DNA from: Punica granatum
Taxonomy: Eukaryota; Streptophyta; Magnoliopsida; Myrtales; Lythraceae
Direction: 5' to 3'
Length of the DNA stretch: 64,000 nt
NCBI RefSeq assembly: GCF_007655135.1
Contig: NC_045127.1
Location: 8,751,001 to 8,815,000, forward strand
Shown here: one piece after another, positions 1 to 10,879 of the stretch
How positions within the stretch are numbered: the first letter of the stretch is position 1
Layout of the letters: every line of letters begins with the position of its first letter
Notes under the pieces: model-generated
Database searches by the model: none
Seen by the model: the letters and a program-made list of their open reading frames with translations, nothing else
What the model was told of the DNA's origin: nothing
Position numbers and translations under genes: made by a program

Positions 1-1255
1 ATTATTACTTTTGTTGTTAACATAGTGAAAGTGAAATAATAAATATATTAAGCATTGAGTCTCTTTTATAATAGAAAAAAAATGATGAATATACTGATCC
101 AAACATTCAAGAGGGATGGGATTTTTCCATACGGCCACAAATTAAATACGCCACACAATGGCAATGGCGGGTTCTACTATATTACATGACGGTGGTAAAG
201 GTAAGGCGGTAATGAGAAGGCTTTTACAAATTACCTTTCCAAGCCAAAAAAGTGGGCTTTTTCTGAGGAGTATATTGTGACATATATATATATATATATA
301 AATAATATTATAAGTAATTCTAGAAAAAACAAATAAGAGACGGTAAACAAAACATCGTCATAATTTTTTTTTTTATGAAACGGTCATGATGATCTCTATC
401 GTTGTATTCAAGTTACTATTCAAAAACTAAGAAGGAGCATAGAAACGTACGGGTTTATACTTCTTAGTTTTCAATCCACATCATCATATGATGCGGACAA
501 TCTATCTTGAGCAAAAGTTTATTTTTAAAAATGAGCTTGTTGGGAGGGAAAAAATTTACCGAAATAGACTTATGCCCTTAGACAAACTAATATTTCTGAT
601 GAAAATCCAATCACAACACTGTTATGAGTAAATTACTAGTAGAGGTACTTTAATGAGGTCATGTATAGTCTCTATGATATTAAATTCTACGGATTTCTAT
701 TGTGCTTTCGGTATCGGATTTAGTTAAGGTTAGATATCATGTATAAGACACCTATTTGATTTTTCATATTTTGTCAATTGGCCTATAAAGTAAGTCTTGA
801 GCTATATATTGAATATATATAATAAATCTGTTTTACATGACCACCACCTGAGTAAAAAGTGTACATATGTGAGAAAATTATGTTGATGCTTTCATGGGGC
901 ACTCCATCAATATCAGCATCAATTATATATGAATATTTACATAAAGTATACATAGTCGAAATTCCAAAAGAGATATATGTAACAGATAATCCAAAAATGC
1001 AGACTGGCCATCAATTTTCGCGATCCTCCAATTGTCACTCTTTCCCCCTTAAAGCTCAAGTATACTCAGCTCTTTGTTTCCGTCTTCATGTTAATAGAGA
1101 TGAGAAAGTTGCTGAGATAGAATTCCACAGGCGAATTGTGTAAACCTTTCAAACGGCGTAACCAATTTGTACACTTAGTATTTTTCAGGGACTAATTCCT
1201 CTAGCAAGGTATCTTTTAGGTACCAAATTGTGAATTTATTCAAAAATCAATTAAA
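1..1255. other. intergenic, no gene seen
   Basis: AT-rich DNA with short open frames only. The longest (859-1143) resembles no family I know and lacks plant coding composition. A (TA)n microsatellite lies near 282-301. I see no gene or complete element here. Confidence 0.5.
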
Positions 1256-1283
1256 CTAGATGAAAATCCACGCATTGCGTGGG
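1256..1283 (-). mobile_element. Helitron-like 3' terminus
   Basis: Read on the minus strand, a hairpin CCACGC-AAT-GCGTGG (1282-1268) is followed 8 nt later by CTAG (1259-1256), and the next host base is T. This is the Helitron 3'-end layout: a short GC-rich hairpin, a short spacer, CTRR, then insertion before T. The body would extend to higher coordinates, through the AT-rich DNA after 1283, but I could not identify the 5' TC end. The same arrangement with the same 8-nt spacing occurs at 55375-55403. Confidence 0.6.
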
Positions 1284-2170
1284 AAATGATTCTAATTTTC
1301 TCAATTAAAATGATTATGTTATAATATTATATTGATAGTAATCATATTACATTGCCATAATTTAGTTTTTGTTTGGGAGTACGTTGCTTTTATTCCGCCA
1401 ACCTGACAAGAGATAAGTTTAATATAGGCTGTTTGCCCCTCCATGACATTGTATGGTTCACGTTGGAGTCACATAGTCTAAAATATTATTTTAGAAAAGC
1501 AAAAAAATTGGAAAGAATATATTTGAATAGGAAAAAAGAAGAAACAAAATTGAAGAAATTAGGTTAAGAAAATAAGGCCTATTCATAATATTTTATAACT
1601 TGCAATTGGATATATATATATATATATATATCTGATTGTTATAGATTATAAAAAATAAAATCATAAGAAATAATATTTGTTTGTAATCAATATTTAATGG
1701 ATAGTGTAGATTCGGAATTGTATATACTTTTAACTTCATATATATCAAATCTTGATTTTTTGGATATGCTGTCTAACGCAAAATAAAATTTTCCAAAACT
1801 ATACAATATCCAATAAGATAAAATATCATCAATTCAAAATATCAAACATTAATATTTCAATATATTTATGTAGTATCTCATTCTCATTATTGCCAAAAAA
1901 TTATTTGCAAAACAGTTAAATATTAAAATAAGAAAATTTTGGATTCTTAATAAATAAAAATGCAATATTAAAAATAATTATTTTGGACAAAATAATAATA
2001 AAATAATTAATATGTAATTGTCCATATTATATTTTCTCCATGTGATATAGTTATGGATATCGTACAAAAATCTTAATGAAAATTAAAATGTTGACCAAAA
2101 CTCTTAAGAAATCTATATAAAAAATTGAATAATCTCTTGTATAAATTGTTTTTATATAGGTAAGATGTCA
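1284..2170. other. AT-rich intergenic DNA, possible Helitron body
   Basis: Very AT-rich and without a convincing gene. It adjoins the Helitron-like terminus at 1256 and may be the interior of a non-autonomous Helitron. A (TA)n tract lies near 1610-1632. Confidence 0.35.
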
Positions 2171-2179
2171 TCTTATTAT

Positions 2180-2590
2180 AGGGTCAATCGAATTCCTCAC
2201 CATTTGAATTTGGAGAGCGACTTGGGGAGCTCAAACATAGTAGAGAAACTTCGCATGCGAAAATCATGAAAAATAAAAAAGAAGAAATGACATTTATTCG
2301 AGAACCTATTGTTTATTGTTGTCAAACATAGTGGAGAAAATTTGCATGTAATAATTCATTACAAAAAAAAAGTAGAAACAATATTCATTTGAGAACCTAC
2401 CATTTATTGAATCTAAAGGGTCCATCGAATCCCTTACCACTCGAATTTGGATTGGGACTTGTGGAGCTGCAATCATAGATGAAAAAATTTGCATGTGACA
2501 ATTCATAAAAAAAGAAAGAATGGAGGGAAAAAAAAAGAGAGATGAGAAACGATATTCATTCGAGAAACTTTTATTTGTTACTTGTCGAAG
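2180..2590. repeat. imperfect tandem duplication of about 230 bp
   Basis: Two diverged copies lie in tandem, about 2180-2415 and 2418-2590. Both contain, in order, a GGGTCNATCGAATYCC-like motif, a stretch CACTCGAATTTGGA / CATTTGAATTTGGA, an ACATAGTRGAGAAA-like block and ATATTCATTCGAGAA. Small open frames inside are by-products. Function unknown. Confidence 0.6.
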
Positions 2591-2599
2591 AACTCGAGT

Positions 2600-4890
2600 A
2601 GTATAAAACACATATTATAGTCAATTAAAGAGATATGTCTAAATTTAATAAAAGAAAATATAATATCTAAAATACCGCAATAATAAATATAGATTATATA
2701 ATTTATATCGTAAATTATTGTAATACTCTTATTAGACTATATTCCATTGTAAACAATTTATATATTGGTCGAATATACAATGTATATATTGTACTGCTTA
2801 TTTTTCTTCCCTTATATATATTTCATTGAGCTATATATATAATCTATATATTCTATTATTACATAATTAATTAATCAAATTTAAAACAATCTATGAGAAT
2901 ATTCCATTCCTTTATAAGAATACAATAATTTCCTTAATGTAAATAAATGACGTGGTAACATGAGAGAGCTCCGTTTTTTATTTTTGACTACGTGAGAATT
3001 AGGTTTAGACTTTATTTTCTTATAGATATAAATGAAGGGGACAAACCCACTGCGCTGTTATCAGAAAACGAAAGGGAGCAAACCGGGCACGACATTCGAT
3101 AAACAAATTGTTACTTAAAAAGTATAGTAGTGCACGTCTTCACCTAATGACTAAAAGATTCCACGTTCGATACTCAGATGGAACTATTCGTGCAATTTAT
3201 TAGATATTTAAGATTTCTATTTCATTGTACAAGATCCATGAGTATATCTTGTAATCGAAGAAATAGTTACTTAAAATCATCTTTGAATAATTAAATAAAT
3301 ATTTTATGACATCAAATTTCAAGTATACGATCGTGAGTGGGCCGGAAGTCAAAACACCAAGCTCATCTGTACCGACGATATTTTCTTCTATGGAGACTAC
3401 TGCTTGTTTAATGCAAATCGTGCATTAATATTTCAGATTAAAAAAGGTACGAGCATGCAATTCTATATATTGTGAAAACTTGAGAACTCTCACTCACCAA
3501 TATACACTTGAGGACACTACTCGCTATACCTGAGAATAGCTAGACCACTCTATTGATAGACACAAAGGATAATTCTAGGCACCTTCTAGTAAGACCCGAA
3601 ACTACATTAGTTAGGAGAACCTAAACAATCTACTTCTTGGCAAAACCATAAAACCCATATAGAGCCTCACACAACTAATTGATCACACTAATAATCTCTT
3701 ATAAATAAAAAAATCACTTTACTAATTTAAAAAATATGGAACCATAACTTTTTGTTTGGCCTCCTGGGGAGCCCTAATTAAATGCATGCCGGGTAAGATG
3801 GGGTTCTATACGTGAATTTACTTCATAGAGGGCTGAAAAAGGAGGAGATATGCTAATAATCTATATATATGTATGTGTGTGTGTATATATATATATATAA
3901 GCACCCCTTTGCTGATTTGACGTGCAACGAAACTCATATATAGCCGCAGTATTACTTTTACTGCTCTGTTTCAGTATTCCAAGCAGGAACCGACGCAGGA
4001 TTTAGGAGAATGGGGTAGATTCTTGAAGTAGTAAGAACATAGACTTTTCAATTTAAAGGAATAAATAGCAGTAATTTTATAAAAATTTGAAGAATTATAC
4101 ACAAAATTTTTTGGAAAGTCAGAATTTTAGAGGACGATTGTCCCCTCACCCTCCCTCCATCCATCCCTGATTCCAAGGTCGTCAAGACTAATGGCAAGCG
4201 AACAACAGCAGGCTTGCTGTGCTTTAGGGTTAATAATCCGTATTCCAGGTTGAATCCATTAAAGCTTCACTTCCTCTTGTTGGTTACTCATCTGATTGTA
4301 CGTATACGTATTATATTTTATGGAGATTCAAAAGACTAGCTAACTCTTCCTTTAGCTCGGAGATATGCATGCAATTATCATGATATCTTTATTAGTTCGC
4401 AACCACCACTTACCGCGCCCGATCGATGGTATTTTCATACTTCATAGCGCGCATTGATCGCTTCGAAACTTTGGGTGGAAAATTACAATTGAATACAGTA
4501 ATTAACTAGTAAGCGTGAAGAACATAAGTGGAAGGTTTGGGCTGAAATTTACAATTAGCATCTTAATGTAAGCTTTCTAAGACCAAATTTTGCCTAGATG
4601 AATCGGCCCTAGCTAATGGACGGAGATAACATTATATGCCACCGCACCCATGATTCATCTCTCTTATATGGATTTTTGTATGCGAATTTTTTTTTTGTAT
4701 ATCTATATATAAATACAATGCATGTACAATAACAATAAATATAACATTTTAAGCGCGCCAACGAGTCTGACATCCATCTATAACACTATGCAACATATCC
4801 ACGTCCATGTAATATGTTTCCAATTACTTCAAATATATCCATTCGGTTTTACTAGTTGGGCTGAGTAAGGTTAAAAGCCAATCTCCGTTT
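2600..4890. other. intergenic, no gene seen
   Basis: AT-rich DNA with no recognisable coding sequence. It contains the SINE-like sequence at about 3127-3255 and a (TG)n/(TA)n microsatellite around 3868-3900. Nothing else could be supported. Confidence 0.5.
3127..3255 (+). repeat. SINE-like dispersed repeat, copy 1
   Basis: This stretch aligns by eye to 5957-6075. Shared blocks include a GCACGTCTTCACCTAATGA-type start, a TTCGATACTCAG box resembling a tRNA-derived B box, GGAACTAT, TTAAGATTTC and a short ATGAG tail. Two scattered copies with A/B-box-like motifs fit a plant SINE, but no target duplications were resolved. Confidence 0.35.
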
Positions 4891-4895
4891 GATTT

Positions 4896-5389
4896 TGATG
4901 GAGAAAACGAGAAGACCATACAATGGTTCTAGAATATAATTAAAGGCTGTTGGACTGAAACCGAAGAGTCATTTCGTGCTTAGTTTTCTGAGTCGTTTCT
5001 GCACTAAATAGAGTCAAATAAGATGTCATTGGAAAGCCCTAAAAGTCTAGTTTCCAATGAATCAAACTGTTCGTAATTTGGAATTGTCGAGGAAAAGTTA
5101 TTGTCATTTTCGTGAGTTGTGTCCAGAAAAATTCGAAAAGATAGAATTAGAGTTAATGGGGTGTCTTGGGAAGCTAAAAAGTCCTTGTGTCCTTGTTCTA
5201 TAAATAGGATGATCGTGTAAGGATATGTGCAAGTCATCTTTGAAGTAATCAATTTATATTCTAGAGTAACTCATTTTTTGAGTTGTTCTTCTCTGACTTC
5301 GAATAACTTAGGTGGATTCCTAAGGCTCTTCGGGTTGTTCGCTCGTTGTTTTGGGGGCTTGGTCCTCTCTTCTCTCCTTACCGCCATCA
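4896..5389 (+). mobile_element. solo LTR of a Ty3/gypsy retrotransposon (494 bp)
   Basis: The sequence starts TGATGGAGA, ends CCGCCATCA, and is exactly 494 bp, the same length as the LTR at 10382-10875, to which it is about 95-97% identical by eye. It contains a promoter-like CTATAAATAGG near 5198. It is directly flanked by GATTT at 4891-4895 and again at 5390-5394, a perfect 5-bp target duplication. This makes it a self-contained solo LTR left by LTR-LTR recombination, and not the 5' LTR of the truncated element downstream. Confidence 0.88.
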
Positions 5390-5394
5390 GATTT

Positions 5395-6980
5395 CTCGAT
5401 TAAAATAACAAAAATTTTAACTTTAACTTTAACTCAACACACTACACAATAAAAATACAAATTTCCCAAGTAAAAAATTTTAACTTTAACTACTTTAACT
5501 CAACACACTACACAATCACTTGTCATTTTCCAAAATCAAAATCAAAGTTACTTTAACTCTGAAATCAAACGCACCAAATATGTAGATGATCTGAGTTCGT
5601 ATACGATGGGCCAGGTTGATTTGGACACAATTTCATCTGGACTAGATGAAAACTATCTAGATAAATTACGCGAATAACTGTCCCGCTTTTTCTGATAATT
5701 ATACCTCTCGTTTGGTATGCCGAACTCGGTAAAAAAGCAACACTCATAGATAATCGGATCTAATAGGCATTCTCTAAAAGCTGCTTTATAACCCAATTGA
5801 TAAAGATTAACTTTTAAATTACTTCAAATTGTTGGTCATGCCACGAAAATATAGAGCTACCTAGGAACCATAATTAATTAACTTATAACGGGGAGCAATT
5901 AAAGAAATTGCATTCCGATTATTTAATAAAACGGAGGTCGAATCAAAGAGGGTGTATTGTAGTGGGCCACGCTCTCGTCTGGTAATTAAAAGTTTCAAAT
6001 TCGATACTCAGTGGAACTATCTGTGTTCCTTTTTTAACTATTAAGATTTCAATTTTACTATACTAGATTATGAGCTTCCATAATAATTGAAAAATAGAAA
6101 AAATGAAAAGGTAAAAAGTGTCATATTAATTTAGAATCAATATGTATATACTATAGATGTTATGTTTTTATAAGAATTTTAAGGTATCAACTAGGAAAAT
6201 TTTAAGGAGTAATTTTGCATTTCAAAAAGTTAACACTATAAATTTTTTAATGGTAATAAGTTAATTTTATTGAATGAATTAAAAGTGTCACATATATTGA
6301 AATTTGTATTTGGGTTTCGAACTCTGTTGGGCAACCCCTGGATGTCAACCCCTGAATTAAAAGTGTCACATACATTGATACCCATCTGATCAAAACAAGA
6401 AATCATGAGGCCGCAATCAAGTTGGCAAATTACGTTGTTAGTGGGTAAATTTTACCTATAATGTAAGGGTTCGAAACCTGTTATACGTATTTCATGGCCA
6501 TAGCCAAGGTCAAGTCAATGACCGGATGGAAATTGTTTTGGAAGCCTCATATTTTCACAGAAAGAAAAATTATGGTTTCGCAATCGAGTTTTCAATTAGA
6601 GGCTTGCTTAACTATGTTGCTCTTAATTGATTGTAGTGGAACTGTAGAAATTGGGGAGGATTCGTTAAGTTTTAGACAAAATTATCAGTGAATATAAGTT
6701 TTATATAACATAAGGTCAAATGCAACTCGCTTCATTTATTGTATAATTCTGTTCAAATCGTAATCTTAACCGACTGAACCATTACTTCAGCATACATAAA
6801 ACGGCGTTCCTTATAGTTGACTTTTAAATTAAAATCATGAAATCAATTAAATTAAAATGAAAAATAGGTGTGCAGTGTGTAGCATTTAATCTAAGTAGTC
6901 AGTTCTAATCAAGGACCATAAACTCATTGATTTGAGTTCTTTCTTCCAGAAAAATTAAACTGAGCTAGGAAGGGAGGAAG
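5395..6980. other. intergenic, no gene seen
   Basis: AT-rich sequence with MITE-like short repeats (a TTTAACTTTAACTCAACACA-type block twice between about 5410 and 5520) and a SINE-like copy at about 5957-6075. Small open frames at 5565-5747 and 6494-6691 show no recognisable domain. It precedes the PMEI pseudogene. Confidence 0.5.
5957..6075 (+). repeat. SINE-like dispersed repeat, copy 2
   Basis: Homologous to 3127-3255. It shares the GCTCTCGTCTGGTAAT-type start, the TTCGATACTCAGTGGAACTAT core and an ATTATGAGC tail. Family unknown to me. Confidence 0.35.
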
Positions 6981-7565
6981 ATGAACATTAAGACGACGAC
7001 CGCAAATACTATCATCCCCTTTCAATTTATCCTCGTAATTTTCGTTATACAAACTGCATCTCATCAATCAATGGCTCAAGGAGGAGCACAAGCTTCTCAA
7101 CCGCCTGTCAATACAGGCTATATCACGGCGATGTGCCAAACTAAGATCTCTGATGAATTTTTCTACAAAGATTGATGCTACGAGTCCCTCTCTCCCTACG
7201 CGTCCACAATCAAGACCAATCCAGGGGAGTTGAGCATGCAGGCCTTACGGAATGCTGAGGGCAGCGTGAGCAAAGATCTGGCGTTGCTGGTGGAGGCTTC
7301 GAAGAGGCTGGGGCTCAGCACTATCAACGCCAGTGTTATCACGGACTGTATCAACCTCGTCAATCACCTCAGTCTTAGCCTTCATAGGGTCCGTGAGGGA
7401 ATCAATGTAGCAGGTTGGTATAGTTTTGCAGTGTATCAGGCTCGTATATGTCCTCAGGAGATGGACTTCTGGCCTCTTACTCCGAGTTTGAGGTTTGAGT
7501 TGGAGACTGGAATCAAGAGGACCAATGAGCTCATTAACATTGCCAACGATTTTCTCCCCAAGTAG
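6981..7565 (+). pseudogene. invertase/pectin methylesterase inhibitor (PMEI) gene with in-frame stop
   Basis: The frame opens at ATG 6981 with a secretory signal-like N-terminus (hydrophobic IIPFQFILVIFVIQTA). It runs as a near full-length PMEI-type protein of about 195 codons to TAG at 7563-7565. The only lesion is a TGA at 7173-7175, followed in the same frame by CYESLSPYAS, the conserved region after the second N-terminal Cys. The second Cys pair (TDCINLV and ICPQEM) and the terminal helix ending ANDFLPK are present, as expected of the four-helix bundle that binds apoplastic pectin methylesterases or invertases. The 13-residue gap between the first two Cys is longer than usual. A recent pseudogene, a rare allele or a sequencing error are all possible. 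No intron offers an obvious bypass of the stop. Confidence 0.75.
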
Positions 7566-8171
7566 ATTAAGCTCAAGTGGGTGTCAAATAATGTATTTCC
7601 GTTGCTAGGGAAATTTCTATATCACATACGGTACTATTTGTGAAGCAGGCAAATAATTCCCTTCCCTATTTGATGGTCCTATCTAACTGGATTCAAGGTC
7701 ATGTGGTTTAATTAATTTGGATATCGATCAGATATTTGAATATCCGAAACACATATTAAATAAACTAATTGATCTGATACAATTTTTTTTTTTTAAATAT
7801 TCTACTTCCTGAAATATCATAATATCTCTCACAATCTCTCCAGGAAGAGCATGTAGCACAACGAAATGCTTGTCTTGCATGTGACATAGACAAGTTTGAT
7901 GACGACATAGGCTCTTGGCCCAGCCGATAACCATTATGGATGGACTTAGGTGCTTTGCCCAACAGTCATCGAAAAATCAACCTGAACTTCTTGGTTTCAA
8001 AGGTCAAAGAACAATGGTTGACTTGAGGTGTCTTGCCCTCAAAGGTCAAATACAACGACCTGAGCATTCTGGCTTCAGAAGCTAGAAGAGACTGACTACA
8101 GGTTTTTTGGCTTCGTCGTCGCATCAACAACTTTGTCGTCGGCATCATCAATAGGCCTATCATCTTGCTCT
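7566..8171. other. intergenic, probable retrotransposon LTR debris
   Basis: No gene. The part around 7755-7830 matches 12395-12450 by eye (AATTGAT.TGAT.YAAT, then AAATATTCTAYTTCCTGARAT). Both look like minus-strand fragments of one dispersed LTR family. The sequence changes abruptly into reverse transcriptase coding sequence at about 8172. Confidence 0.4.
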
Positions 8172-10409
8172 GATGAGTGGAAGATGGCATTCAAGACGAG
8201 AGATTGTCTCTACGAGTGGCTAGTTATGCCATTTGGCCTCTCTAATGCCCCGAGTACTTTCATGCGCCTCATGAACCATGTGTTGAAAGTTTTCATAGGC
8301 AAGTTCTTGGTCGTCTACTTTGACGATATTTTGATCTATAGTACTAGCGTGGAGGAGCACTTGGAGCAACTTAAAGAGCTCTTTAACATGCTTCAAGAGC
8401 AACGCCTATATGCTAACCTCAAGAAGTGTCACTTCCTCACAAATAGTGTCAATTTCTTGGGTTATATTGTCTCTCAAGAAGGCATTCGCATGGATCCAAG
8501 TAAAGTGGAGGCGATCGTAAATTGGCCGACTCCAAGATCTCTCCAAGAGGTCCGGAGTTTCCATGGGCTAGCTTCTTTCTATCGGAGGTTCATTGCGGGG
8601 TTTAGCACTCTTGTCGCTCCTATCACGGAGTGCTTGAAAGGAGGTGTATTCAAGTGGGACGAGGCGGCTCAAAAGAGTTTCGAGCTAATAAAGAAGAAGA
8701 TGACGAAGGCACCACTTCTTGCCTTGCTTGACTTTGAGAAAGTCTTTGAGGTATGTTGCGATGCTTCGAATGTGGGAATTGAAGCCGTTCTTTCTCAAGA
8801 AGGCAAACCACTTGCTTTCTTTAGTGAGAAGTTGAATGGACCGAGGAGGAATTATTCGACGTACGACAAGGAATTTTATGCCATTGTTCGAGCTTTGGCC
8901 AATTGGAGGCATTATCTTATTTCGAAGGAATTTGTGCTCTTCTCGGACCATGAGGCGTTGAAGTACATTAATGGCCAGCATAAGCTCAACAATCGCCATG
9001 CAAAGTGGGTGGAGTTCCTACAAGCCTACACGTTCGTGATCAAGCATAAGAGCGGTACTCAAAACCAAGTCGTTGATACTTTGAGTCGAAGGTGTGGATT
9101 GCTTTCATCTATGCAAGTAAAAGTGTTGGGGTTCGAGATCATCAAGGAGCTTTATGAGGAGGATGTTGATTTCTCCAAGACATGGCGTGAATGTTCCAAA
9201 GGCCCTTGGAAGGACTTTCTCGTACATGATGGCTATCTTTTCAAGTCCAATAAGTTGTGCATTCCTCAATGTTCTTTGAGGGAGGCCATCATCAAAGAAG
9301 CTCACGAGGGAGGACTTGGAGGTCACTTTGGGCGAGATAAAACGCTTGCTCTTATTGATGCGCAATTCTATTGGCCGAATATGATCCGAGACGTATCGAG
9401 ACATGTGGAGCGCTGCAAAACATGTCACATTGTTAAGGCTTATTCTCAAAATACGGGCCTTTACACTCCACTTCCGGTCCCCAATGCACCTTGGGAAGAT
9501 ATGAGCATCGATTTCGTGGTGGGATTACCAAGGACACAAAGGAACAAAGACTCGATCATGGTGGTGGTGGATCGATTCTCTAAGATGGCGCACTTCGTTT
9601 CGTGTCTTAAGACCTTGGATGCGTCTCATGTTACAGATCTTTACTTCAGAGAGATTGTCAAGCTTCATGGCATTCCAAGGACTATCACTTCCGATCGTGA
9701 TACGAAGTTTATGAGTCACTTTTGGCGTACGCTTTGGAGAAAGCTTGGAACTACTCTTCAATTTAGTTCCTCCCATCATCCTCAAACCGATGGCCAAACG
9801 GAGGTGGTTAATCGAAGTTGGGGAAGCTTGCTAAGGTCCTTGGTGAAAGGAAATATTCGTCAATGGGACATGGTGCTGCCTCAAGCGGAGTTTGCTTATA
9901 ACCGATCTCAAAGCAAGTCTACCGGTAAGAGCCCATTCGAGGTTGTTTATGGATCTAATCCTATTGGTCCGTTGGATTTGGTCCCTTTTCGAATTAATCA
10001 CTCTTTTAGTAGTGATGCTGAACAAAGAGTGAAGCAAATTCGGAGTATGCATAAAGAGGTTCGCAAGAAGATCATTCGGCAAAATGAGAAGTACAAGGAG
10101 CAAGCCAACAAGTTCAGAAAGCCGGCAACTTTCAAGGAAGGAGACTTGGTATGGATTCATCTTCGCAAAGAGCAGTTTCCCCAAGGTCGCTTTGGTAAGC
10201 TCAAGCCTAGAGCTGAAGGACCTTTTCGCATTTTGAAGAGAGTGGGTGAAAACGCATATAAGGTTGAGTTATCGGGAGACTATGGAGTTTCTCCGACTTT
10301 CAATGTCTCTAACCTATTGCCCTATACTGGAGAAGAAGAAGGGTCTGACTTGGGGACAAGTCTCTTCCAACTGGGGGAGAATGATGGAGACAACGAGAAG
10401 ACCATATGA
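8172..10409 (+). pseudogene. partial Ty3/gypsy pol: RT (C-terminal half), RNase H, integrase
   Basis: One open frame of nearly 750 codons without any stop. The first homologous codon (8172) lies inside the RT palm. The RT catalytic YFDDIL motif is at about 8316-8333. RNase H keeps its acidic residues in CCDAS (8763), YDKEF (8874), FSDHE (8949) and VVDTL (9078). Integrase has the zinc-binding H-H-C-C (H at 9306 and 9327, C at 9417 and 9426) and the D,D-35-E triad (D in SIDF at 9513, D in SDRD at 9696, E in QTEVV at 9804). A GPF module ending NLLPY follows. The stop at 10407-10409 lies 28 bp inside the 3' LTR. No gag or protease precedes it and there is no bona fide start codon, so it cannot make a working polyprotein. 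Confidence 0.9.
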
Positions 10410-10875
10410 TGGTTCTAGAATATAATTAAAGGCTGTTGGACTGAAACCGAAGAGTCATTTCGTGTTTAGTTTTCTGAGTCGTTTCTGCACTAAATAGGGT
10501 CACATAAGATGTCATTGGAAAGCCCTAGAAGTCTAGTTTCTAATGAATCAAACTGTTCGTAATTTGGAATTGTCTAGGAAAAGTTATTGTCATTTTCGTG
10601 AGCTGTGTCCAGAAAAATCCGAGAAAATAGAATTAGAGTTAATGAGGTGTCTTGGGAAGCTAAAAAGTCCTTGTGTCCTTGTTCTATAAATAGGATGATC
10701 GTGTAAGGATATGAGCAAGTCATCTTTGAAGTAATCAATTTATATTCTAGAGTAACTCATTCTTTGAGTTGTTCTTCTCTGATTTCGAATAACTTAGGTG
10801 GATTCATAAGGTTTTTCGGGTCGTTCGCTCGTTGTTTTGGGGGCTTGGTCCTCTCTTCTCTCCTTACCGCCATCA
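10382..10875 (+). repeat. 3' LTR of the truncated Ty3/gypsy element
   Basis: TGATGGAGA...CCGCCATCA, 494 bp, preceded directly by the polypurine tract. It contains the same CTATAAATAGG promoter-like box (about 10684) as the solo LTR. The five bases after it are AAAAG; the matching left target duplication has been lost with the 5' end of the element. Confidence 0.88.
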
Positions 10876-10879
10876 AAAA

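Larger units (their letters stand above)
8172..10875 (+). mobile_element. 5'-truncated Ty3/gypsy LTR retrotransposon
   Basis: The remnant has the C-terminal half of pol (8172-10409), a polypurine tract GGGGGAGAA at 10373-10381 and a complete 494-bp 3' LTR at 10382-10875 (TG...CA). The 5' LTR, primer-binding site, gag, protease and first half of reverse transcriptase are missing; homology starts abruptly at about 8172. The same-family LTR at 4896-5389 is a separate solo LTR because it has its own target duplication. The pol order (RT, RNase H, integrase) is the Ty3/gypsy order. The integrase C-terminus has a GPF-type module and no obvious chromodomain, which fits a CRM/Reina-like chromovirus, but the clade is a guess. 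Confidence 0.9.

Noticed and set aside
859..1143. 94-codon frame near the window start
   Set aside because: No recognisable domain, AT-rich codon use and no promoter or splice context.
6469..6485. GGGTTCGAAACCTG as the T-arm of a tRNA gene
   Set aside because: No matching D-arm, anticodon arm or acceptor stem can be folded around it; at most a SINE B-box remnant.
7173..7175. TGA read as selenocysteine
   Set aside because: Land plants lack the selenocysteine machinery, and PMEI proteins have no Sec homologues.
4896..10875. A 6-kb LTR retrotransposon that has captured the PMEI gene
   Set aside because: The left LTR has its own target duplication (GATTT both sides), so it is a solo LTR. The flank after the right LTR (AAAAG) does not match.
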